Below, one piece after another: positions 56,801-64,000 of a stretch of 64,000 bases of DNA; positions within the stretch are counted from its first letter, which is position 1; every line of letters starts with the position of its first letter. The notes beneath the pieces were generated by a model, which did not search any database, was not told the DNA's origin, and worked only from the letters and a program-made list of their open reading frames with translations. The translations under genes were made by a program, and so were the position numbers. The stretch is from Ypsolopha sequella (lineage: Eukaryota > Arthropoda > Insecta > Lepidoptera > Ypsolophidae), in contig OW203984.1 of NCBI GenBank assembly GCA_934047225.1, positions 3,109,201-3,173,200 on the forward strand. Direction: 5' to 3'.

Positions 56801-59800
56801 ACAAACAAGGAGTACAACCAGAGAGAGGCACATAACATCTTACAGTAAAGTTGTAGGTATTTTTTCATTGTACCACTATCCTTAGCATACTCACAGATAA
56901 TATAAATGTTTGAAGTGACGCAGACAGGAGATAAAGATAAAAGTAATATTATATTTTTGTTTAAAGAATTATACTACAAAGCTAAAACCCACAACCAATC
57001 TTAAAACTAACATGCACACAGAAAATTATAAAGATTAATTAATTGTCAGAAAGCGCTTTCTTCACTTGTCTTTTATAACACATATTTGAACAATTATTGA
57101 AGTCGATATTCAAGAAATTCTCATTATTACTCTTACACATTCGGTATAGTGGATCTCTTTTAACTGTTTCTTTTTTTACAGACTTTAGAACAAAGACAAA
57201 TTTAGGTATGGTACTACGAGTGACAAACTTAGGAACTCTAAAATTTATCTGATGTAAAAGTGTAGGGCACATCAGGGAACCCGTGCAGATGTTACGCAGG
57301 AAGATAGCATCTACACACGACGGTCAGAGAGTGACAGAAAGTTATACTTTTTCAAGAGTTTCTCGTACGATATTTTCGGCTGGGACATACGGCCGTTCAG
57401 AGCTCTAAGAAAGCGTTTTTGTATCTGTTCAATCTTAGTAGTATAAGTATTGTACAACGGGCTCCATACGACTGATGTGTATTGGTTGAACGAGTATGTA
57501 CATATCCCGGCAGTAAATAAATCGTATCGTATCGTAGCGTCAACACTAACATTCCGGTGACGAGACGACGCTCTATTGGAATCTCTGAATCTTGTCATAC
57601 TGTGTATACCTTGACTCTACAGTCCATGCCGGCGGACAGCATGAGATGCGCGGTGTTCGGAAACCAACGCGCCGCAGCAATACCCTTCGTGTGTCCCTTC
57701 CATGTGTGTATATGAGCCTGCAGGTAGATAAAAACAAAGGTCAAAGGTGTTATTACTGAAATGCAAGTCACAGTCCACACTCGTCGTGATTCGCCGACCA
57801 TTATTACATCCCAGCGTCATTTGTGGCGTTTTGACCATGGAAAAAGCCTTGAGGTTAAACGTCAGTAGCTTAGCGCAAAGTGCATAACTTAACTTAGCTT
57901 TGCTTGTTTAGAAATTTAAAATTGAAAAGCTTTTTGATCTGTGCCATTTGACGCTAATAGTTCAGTATTAGTGAGGTTTATAAAGCAAGAGTTTGAATCT
58001 GTATACACAATTGGTCATGATCTTTTCAAAACCAACTTAAAATGCTTTTTTAACTTTGTTTGGAGCAGATCATGACTAATTGTAGATTAAATTTCAAACT
58101 CATACTTTATAAACCTCACTAATAATGAACTTTTGGTGTTAACTGCCACAAACCAATGTTTTTCAATTTTTAACTTCTAAACAAGAAATACAAAGTTAAG
58201 TTATGCACTTTGTGCTAAGCGGCTGACGTTTAACCGTAATACGATGTCAGTACGGATATAGTAGAGGCTGCCTAAAATAACGCTTCATTTGACATCCCAC
58301 ATGAATTTTCATCCCAAAAGTGAAGTCATCATAGAAGCACTCACCCATAAACTACTTATTTACATTATTTTGAAGGAATCTGGGTTGTCTCAGTATACAG
58401 TCCATAAGTATATATTCTAGTATAAGTATATAGCGTAGATAGACAATATTAGTATAGTCTGGGTTGACATACGGATAAACGGGACGTCAGCAGGGAGTTC
58501 CACAGATCAGCTGAACGGACGATGACCAAGATTTGAATGAAACATTGCGTTCAAGCTGTGAATACTGACAGCATATCATGAGTGAAATTTTTCTGCGCGT
58601 TTACTATTCCGGTGGTAGAAAGGGAATGAGGAAATTAGGTTATGTAATTCCTCCATTCTGCCAGTCTTTGTACACCAGTAGTCTGTGGACCGGATATACG
58701 CAGGGAGCATACAATGCCCTGCGCGTGCAATATAACAACGCGTTTAGGCTGTTGTTGGGGCTGAGGCGCTCTTTTGTAGCGCTTCAGGCATGTTCACAGA
58801 GGCCTATACCGACGGCTTCCATGCCGTAGTAAGAAAAAGGTGTGCGTCTCTGTTGGAGCGCGTGCGTTCCAGCTCCAACAGCTTGCTGAGCACGTTTGTA
58901 GACAGGTGGGACTCTCCGATTCTACGACACTAGATTCGATTGCATGTCCATGTGTAGTGGGGCGTCGAATCATGCTTCTATACATGTAAGCTGTATTAGC
59001 ATAAGTTACTAACAATAGCATAAGTTGTTTTATTACTAACATGTTTTATATGGATCTTTGATCTGAAATAAATAAATTTGATTTGATAAAGATCCTGTAC
59101 AAAACCGAGAGGCAGCAAATTTTTTGACATTTCATTGTTTGAATTGTTGCAATCCACTTAAATGAGTCTCAAAATTTATCAGAACTGAGCTTGACGAAAA
59201 AATATCTTTATATAGGTAGAGTTTCTTTACTGTTTTGTACTTTTCTACTGCGTTTTATACTGCAATGATATAAAATATATATTATATACAATGTTAATTT
59301 GAAGTACTTACCTTTGGCAGGAAGCATTTATCAGGCGGTGTATCACTCCGCAACTGTGTTTCACTCCGAGGCACCTCGATCCAGGATCTGCCCTGGTAGT
59401 CCACACTGTCATTAACTAGAAAATGGCAAAAAAAAACTAAATTATTGAGGGCCACTATCTTATCTAATCAGAAGCACAAAATTGGGACTAAAGTCGAAGT
59501 ACCTAGTAAACCAAATTATACTGGAAAAGTAAAAAATCTTTTCACCTCACTAGCTAAGAAAGTGCACCTTTGTTGCTTAACACCAGTATAAAATCAATAA
59601 AAATAATATAGCCTTTATTACAGACATTACTGAAGATTATTATACTGTCAATGCAAAGATGTTCCTCAGTACAGATTTCTGGCCGGAGGGGATAGTGTTC
59701 CGACACTAAAAGGAGGCGCCACCGAAAAGGAAACTCGCTGACAAATACACTAGTTTATTAAGTTTTTTTTTTATGTGTTAGTTAAGATATTTATGATATT

Positions 59801-62800
59801 TACCTTAGGGCCTCAAATAAAGAAATTTATTATCATTATTACTATAGGTATATACTAGGTGTTAAGATGATGTTGCGGAAGCCGGAAACTGGTGATAGTA
59901 ATCGTCCATATGACCAACTTTTACTATGGAACTAACGCATGAATCGCGAAAAAAAAATCAGCTGGCCTGGCACTCCCAAGAAGATTCGGTCGGTCGTTTA
60001 TCGTTCGAGTATACGTCCATCTCTGACGCATGCATAGATTGTATGATAGAGATGGATATACGTCCGAACAATATTCGATCGAATTTTGTCACTTCGGAGT
60101 AGGCCCTCTGTTCCATAGAAAAGTTAAATAGCTACCCAAATAAAATGTATGAAACTAATGTTTTTTTTCTCTCGACTTCTCAATTTTTTTCTGGAAATGT
60201 TGCTCGTATCTCGTAGACGAGTACTATTGCCAGTTCCCAACTTCCGCAACTTCATCGTACAGTGTAACTGTATACAATATACATGCTAGTTAAACCTAAG
60301 CTTCATAATATATCTCGGGTCACTGTGTGCCAGTAAACATAAGTCAATAAATTTAGAAAGTTGCGAATTGACATTTCAAATTTATTTTTTATGTCCTTTT
60401 ACGGCTCTGGATACGAGAGACAACCGTAAAATATTTAAATGTATACTTGTATACTTCTTATGCCGCGTCTTCCAATCAATGCTGGCCATAGATATCGTAA
60501 TAATACTAGCGTGTCAGTTAATTTGTTCAAAAATATAGTTTCTTATATCTTGTATTTTTTCGCTAAAAGTAGGCGAAAAGTTGTATGTGTCACACGGGAG
60601 CAAAGTGATTTGTTTTTTGTGCCTTTGAATCCACATTATGCTCAGGATTCTAATTTACTCATTATCCTTCTCTTGCTCGGGATTCAAACACGGCACACAA
60701 GGCAAAAATTAACTTTGTTCTCTTGTTGCACAAATAACTATTTTATTATGTTTGTATGAGTTGCAAATTTTAACATCACTTTTTTCCTGATAAATTTCTT
60801 ACCGAATTTGCTAACTAATGGATTTCTTGATTCTTGCAAAAATCAAAGTTCCATTGTGACAAGTCTTTCTTTTTTGTATTAAATTTAAAAGTTGATATAA
60901 GTACATATAACAAAATAGCACTTACTATGTAATATTGATTTCTCTTCCAAAGGTTTGTCATCTTCGACTTTGCCTTTCTTCTGTCGTTTTGCTAAAATTT
61001 CTTCTAATGCTTTTGCTTCTTCACCTTCTGGTTTCATTATCCTAAAAAAGATCATATAATTTATATGAGAAATTTATATATTATTTAATTAGTATATTTT
61101 CAAAGGCAGTTCAAATATCATACAGATTGTAAAAGACAACTGAACATTTTTTTTTTAATATGCTAACTTAGAAAATATTGCCATAAAATGCTGGAAAAAA
61201 AATCTATAATAGTGGTTATGTAGTAAATGTACCTCTTTTCTCCAACAAAACCACCCCAAGGTCCCAGGAACCCATTAATATCTTCAGGGACATCATTTTT
61301 ATTTCTTTTCTTCTTGTCAAGTGGTCTTTTTTTTATTGTTTCAAATACCGATTTGCCTTCTGCTTCTTTTGGAGGTTCAATCATTGCTGAAACTAAACAT
61401 TAAAGATTTTTTCATTAATTACTCACTGTCTAATGGTCACACTCACACCTGAAAGCTGCCCTCTTATTGTCTAAGTTCGGATAGCTATTGCTGTCACTTT
61501 AAATTTCTAGTCACTTACAATGTTTTTGAGGGTGATAGCAACAGATGTTGAAGGGGTTATTCCCAGAGCTCCAAAAATTTCTTCCCACGGCTCCAAAAAT
61601 TCAATTTAATATTTATTAGTATCATAATTTTATTATCGTCGGCTCCAAAAGATTAACTGTACATATATGCAGAACTGGACGAACACATAGTTTTACTAAA
61701 AGCTAGACCCATGTCAGTGAAACCCTTATAGCGTTCTGTTTAAAATTTTTGGAAAGCGTTTAATTTTTGAAATTGTGATAATTTATTATTTTAAGGCTGA
61801 TTATCTGCGATAAAATATGTCCTTTAGCTGTGATTCTTTTATAAATATTTTAATATATAGTACATCAAATCAGCTAATTTTTTAATTATACGCTACGCTT
61901 TTATATATTTTAAAATGGTGCATCAGTTTACCACGTCGTAATTGGCGCCCACATTGCGTTTTTAAAAGAAACGCTTCGTAGTGCACTGTAGTATATTTAT
62001 ATGCCTCTACTTGATTTTGTTATTTATGTACAATGTGACCGTACATGATAGCTTTTGGAGCCGGTGAGAAATGAATATTTTCTACAAATTAATTTTTGGA
62101 GTCATGGGAACCTCTGTATGAAATTTTATTTTTTTGAGAACAATGGATTTTGGAGTCCTGGGAATAACCCGTTGAAGTTATATCACTAAGTTTACCTCTT
62201 AGTAAATTTTTTTTATGTACTTGTCAATAATTGTGCTTTCATTGTTTACTTTTGTTGTTTTCATTTAAATAAATAATTCTTCATGACTAACCCTCTCAAT
62301 TCTCATTATTGCTAAAACAATGGATTGCAGTCTATTGTGACCCAGATCCATGTTAGAGAGTAAGTATGTTGTAATTATGTTACATGCTGAACATTTCTTT
62401 GCTTGAGATCAGTTAGGGAGGTAAATTAATGATGTAAATTCATAGACTGTCTGATTGAGGAATACGACCACTTTTATTGACCAGCTGAATATTTAATTTA
62501 ATTTTCTGTTAGAATCTTGGTATAATGGTGTATATCACAGAAAGAATGGTTATTAGACGTAAAAAAGAAAACATAAATATATGTTAACATTACATTTATT
62601 GTTTCTAATCAATAATTTTAGAGACATGGCTAGATATGTAGAAGTGTCATAATCAACATCAATTATTTGCCACTTGGGAGTTTTATTTCTACCAAACACT
62701 TTCGATTTCTAGCCTTAAAAATGTTTTCGTGTTAGTTTTCTTGTGATTTTACTTCAAATTTGGGTGTTTAATAGTTCTAATAGGGTCATAACTAAAGAGT

Positions 62801-63413
62801 CATAAAATGTCAAAATCAAAATGGCAGGCAGTCATTTGGCACAACCCACGAGCACCTCCCGTCGTCTTAGAGGTTAACTTACCAACTACCGCATCTCCTG
62901 CCTCACCATCCTTCTCAGTTGAAGGATCTATTGCATATCCATAGCTAGTGAATGTTCTTCTTTGATTCTCAAACTGAAAGTCACTCATGTGAGCCTTTTC
63001 TACAAAGCCAGATAACATGTTTCTACTTGCTTTCATTTGTTGAGTTTGAAATGGATTTTCGGGGCCAAATGACGGCGCGTACAACTCGTCATACTTCGGA
63101 TTATGCGTGAGCTCGGAATTTGCTGCTATTAAAACACGGGAATCGTCGTTATTCTGTACAAAGATACAATACATTAAAGGTTATGTTACTCACAACAAAA
63201 GATAAATATTTCGTGTTATGGTAAATTTTTACTTACTGTAGGCATTACTAAAGGTGCAGCACATATTTGCATTGTCTTAGCGACAGAATGAGAGGGATCT
63301 ACAGGTTTTAAATGAGCCAACAATCTCTCATTGCTGTGTTGTACTTCTACAGCCCCGGAATCACCATCTACTTCGTCTTCTGAACTGCTGCCATAGTGCT
63401 GAATGTTAAGCAT
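50848..63413 (-). CDS. CDC40: CDC40/PRP17 pre-mRNA processing factor, 11 exons, C-terminus outside
   Basis: WD40 splicing factor acting at the second catalytic step in the spliceosome nucleus. Exons: 63413-63237, 63153-62883, 61392-61233, 61041-60926, 59415-59312, 57717-57610, 56520-56412, 54643-54489, 54176-54043, 53222-53085, 50931-50848. All introns are GT-AG and phases agree, giving 518 codons plus 2 bases (human protein about 579). Start [14 protein letters not shown] has A at -3. Landmarks: [20 protein letters not shown], the GFLGPWG motif, AKRQKKGK, then WD40 repeats from [15 protein letters not shown], through [19 protein letters not shown] and [10 protein letters not shown], to [18 protein letters not shown]. 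The last exon stops inside the final repeats; about 60 residues are unseen. Orthologue identity is strong; family function is established knowledge. Confidence 0.97.
51026..51416 (+). mobile_element. repeat family R, copy 3, TTAA on both sides
   Basis: TTAA at 51022-51025 and 51417-51420; collinear with copies 1 and 2. It lies just upstream (minus-strand sense) of CDC40 exon 11, in intron 10, and shares its right TTAA with the next element. Confidence 0.85.
51421..51554. mobile_element. TTAA-flanked palindrome with tRNA-like B box in the loop
   Basis: Inverted ends CATTACATCATTGCAGTATA and TATACCTACTACAATGATAT; TTAA at 51417-51420 and 51555-51558. Between the arms: GGTCCCGGGTTCGAATCCCG, an exact B box with T-arm pairing. 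Confidence 0.8.
51818..51965. mobile_element. MITE, TACGCCAGTGAATG inverted ends
   Basis: TACGCCAGTGAATGGGAGGT and TACCCCTCATTCACTGGCGTA (inner part) are inverted arms with GCGTTTGTCCACGG / CCGTTGACAAACGG continuing the stem. Inside CDC40 intron 10. Confidence 0.8.
52091..52160 (+). repeat. GGCTCCGTA-type repeat fragment
   Basis: TTTTAGGGCTCCGTACAAAA then CGGAGCCCTATTAATGAC; the short version of the GGTTCCGTA repeat. Confidence 0.5.
52345..52434 (+). repeat. two-unit tandem repeat (~44 bp)
   Basis: GCGGGC(G/A)GAAAAAGTNTATG, then AAATNCATTGTTAACGTGCT, twice with a few differences. Confidence 0.85.
52961..53043 (-). pseudogene. partial tandem duplicate of CDC40 exon 10 inside intron 10
   Basis: 83 bp matching 53118-53200 at all but three positions, offset 157 bp. 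In the CDC40 sense the copy covers the exon part from [11 protein letters not shown] to ACQSMD. Two of the three differences change the residue (Met to Ile, Ala to Val). It lacks a GT donor at its end and any clear acceptor tract, so it is probably not spliced in. Confidence 0.9.
53330..53420 (+). pseudogene. LINE-derived coding fragment
   Basis: Plus frame reads [20 protein letters not shown] then PWRSTL and a stop. I associate a WEELA(S/D)(K/N)R..WR pattern with C-terminal tails of insect LINE proteins. Too short to place further. Confidence 0.45.
53765..54011 (+). mobile_element. possible Helitron-like repeat (GCGGACAAAAGCTAG end)
   Basis: GTCATTCTGTCCGTCTGTAT, AACGGATTTGGATACGG, and GAAGGCGCGGACAAAAGCTA at the end, like 46190-46424. 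Sits ~30 bp from the donor of CDC40 exon 9. Confidence 0.45.
54238..54330 (+). repeat. LINE-derived tail in CDC40 intron 8
   Basis: GAGGTGTTTCAGGTTTGTGA, GATGGAAATCGGTGGTC and CTACCCCTCTG match 27800-27905 loosely. Confidence 0.5.
54700..55957 (-). pseudogene. LINE reverse transcriptase fragment in CDC40 intron 7
   Basis: Minus-strand frames (with shifts and stops) read, in order: [32 protein letters not shown] and [14 protein letters not shown] (the linker between endonuclease and RT), then [20 protein letters not shown] and [18 protein letters not shown] (the RT domain with its Asp), then [11 protein letters not shown], where the catalytic YADD box reads YAED. These are jockey/CR1-type non-LTR RT landmarks. 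It ends near 54712 without the C-terminus. Same strand as CDC40, so it is transcribed within the pre-mRNA. Clearly inactive. Confidence 0.85.
55965..56311 (-). mobile_element. RTE-like LINE 3' tail, copy 6, in CDC40 intron 7
   Basis: Minus-strand copy of the 15340-15690 tail: GGTGGTAGAGCTGATGCCGG at 56311 down to the CATCCATCAGCCTGG end (plus strand) near 55965. It abuts the LINE fragment and ends ~100 bp from exon 7. Confidence 0.8.
56600..56660 (+). repeat. LINE-derived tail fragment
   Basis: AGGGGTGTCTGTGGATCATA and GCAGATGGAAATG, a diverged piece of the 27800-27905 type. Confidence 0.4.
56782..57600 (-). pseudogene. LINE ORF2 C-terminus and 3' UTR in CDC40 intron 6
   Basis: Minus strand: [41 protein letters not shown], then after a shift [16 protein letters not shown] and a final stop at 57039. 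This is the C-terminal part of a jockey/CR1-like RT (the SVVWNPYY..IQKRFLR and INFRVP blocks). A 3' region continues to an AATAAATAAATA tail near 56785. 5'-truncated exactly next to exon 6's donor (57610-57601 region). It may be the same family as 54700-55957, but the order shows it is a separate insertion. Confidence 0.83.
57852..58235. mobile_element. palindromic element family Q, copy 2
   Basis: TTAAACGTCAGTAGCTTAGC to GCTAAGCGGCTGACGTTTAA; same interior as 9880-10265 (TATTAGTGAGGTTTATAAAG). Confidence 0.8.
58590..59096 (+). pseudogene. LINE RT C-terminus, antisense in CDC40 intron 5
   Basis: Plus strand: [34 protein letters not shown], then a frameshift near 58780 and [20 protein letters not shown]. 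This is a recognised C-terminal segment of lepidopteran non-LTR RT proteins. The 3' end is GAAATAAATAAATTTGATTT near 59090. Opposite in direction to CDC40. Confidence 0.78.
59097..59311. other. intron sequence, no feature
   Basis: No repeat partner noticed. Confidence 0.4.
59655..59845 (+). pseudogene. LINE ORF1-like tail and 3' end in CDC40 intron 4
   Basis: [13 protein letters not shown] then a stop near 59710, matching the EDFWPKGVIYRRF tail at 11290-11330. A GGGCCTCAAATAAAGAAATT end follows, parallel to the GGGCCTTGTTGCCTGAAATA end at 11436. Confidence 0.55.
59855..60270. mobile_element. inverted-repeat element in CDC40 intron 4
   Basis: GATGATGTTGCGGAAGCCGG and GTTCCCAACTTCCGCAACTT form outer inverted ends. 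The interior (59985-60120) holds the degraded repeat shared with 41535-41770. Confidence 0.6.
60271..60925. other. CDC40 intron 4 remainder
   Basis: A 106-codon plus-strand frame at 60439-60759 has no recognisable domain and lies antisense in the intron; not called as a gene. Confidence 0.45.
61554..62170. mobile_element. MITE in CDC40 intron 2, 7-bp target duplication
   Basis: Ends GGGTTATTCCCAGAGCTCCA and TGGAGTCCTGGGAATAACCC; GTTGAAG flanks it at 61547-61553 and 62171-62177. TTTTGGAGCC/GGCTCCAAAA-type motifs recur internally (61560-61650, 62050-62160). 617 bp, noncoding. Confidence 0.88.
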
Positions 63414-63540
63414 TTTGTATTAATTTGTCACAAATTCTCTTGGTTTACAGAAATGTGGTTTCTCATAGTAAAATATAAATTAAAATAGGTAAAGAAAAAT
63501 TCACAACAACAACGCAACACAACGACGGAGTTATTTTGAC
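63414..63540 (-). promoter_or_regulatory. CDC40 5' leader and probable core promoter region
   Basis: The 127 bases before the start codon (minus sense) contain GTTGTGTTGCGTTGTTGTTG and no TATA box at a usual distance that I can assign. The region is squeezed between the start codon and a T-run beginning at 63541. Confidence 0.4.
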
Positions 63541-64000
63541 TTTTTTTTTGTTTTTTTTTTTTTTTGTCATTTTTTTTCCTTTATGGAAAAGGCTAAGAGC
63601 TTAAGCCCATACTGCCTAGTCTTGTTTTGGTTTTTTTTCCTTGCTTGTAATTACAATCGAGGCTAAAAAGCCTTGTCTTTCATAGCTATTTTCTTCAATT
63701 TTGTATTGTATAATCTTCAGTATTTTATAATCGAGGCAAACTGCCTTGTCTAACGTATTTATAAGATTCATTCATTTTATAATCCAGTATTTTTAGGTCA
63801 TATCCGTATTGTCAAATCAGTTATGTAGGGGTCAATTCCGGTATTGTTATTTTTCAAATAACTTCGATGGTATTCTTGATAAAATTATAAATGGGGTAAA
63901 AAGTTTCTGTATTCTTGAGAAGTTCCTGAATAGAGCGCGGGACATCCAGGGCTTCTTTATAAATATTCAATAAATTATCAATTAATACTAGTCTTTGTAT
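63541..64000 (-). mobile_element. probable retroelement 3' end upstream of CDC40
   Basis: Plus-strand T-runs at 63541-63577 look like the poly(A) of a minus-strand retroelement. Further up, minus-strand frames read ALDVPRSIQELLKNTETF and MNESYKYVRQGSLPRL with stops between. Related AGGC(A/T)..GCCT(C/T)GATT blocks repeat at 63650-63760. Family not recognised. Confidence 0.45.

Noticed and set aside
60439..60759. 106-codon frame antisense in CDC40 intron 4
   Set aside because: No domain, no splice partners, composition like surrounding intron.

Overview
The window reads as nuclear DNA of a moth or butterfly (Lepidoptera): AT-rich, very repeat-dense, with LINE reverse-transcriptase tails, GGTTCCGTA-type repeats and TTAA-bounded miniature elements of kinds I associate with lepidopteran genomes. 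This assignment comes from recognition by eye, not from a search. There is no sign of bacterial gene organisation, and no rRNA, intact tRNA gene or CRISPR array.

One host gene is clear. Eleven coding exons on the minus strand, from 63413 down to 50848, encode the splicing factor CDC40/PRP17, a WD40-repeat protein. Every junction has GT..AG and every reading phase joins. The exons give 518 codons plus two bases; the last ~60 residues of the WD40 propeller are not seen. The introns hold LINE fragments, miniature elements, and a 157-bp-offset partial copy of exon 10.

Layout. 1-3795: a MULE-type DNA transposon with 80-bp terminal inverted repeats and a spliced FLYWCH-MULE transposase broken by one stop. 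Its 3' part is tandemly duplicated; one copy is hit by a 5'-truncated LINE, the other by a mariner whose transposase lacks the second catalytic Asp. 3796-50830: no host gene seen, almost continuous repeats. These include RTE-like LINE 3' ends, LINE RT fragments, a hAT element inside a LINE ORF1 fragment, many TTAA-flanked miniature elements, TA-flanked palindromes, tandem repeats, and hairpin elements with 12-14 bp target duplications. 50848-63413: CDC40. 63541-64000: probable retroelement tail upstream of CDC40.

The most interesting content is how the elements interact. Two TTAA-bounded elements occur twice as the same ordered pair, and one pair sits in a LINE ORF exactly as a single insertion. 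Hairpin elements share a hammerhead-like core motif. Several insertions can be ordered in time from target-site duplications.
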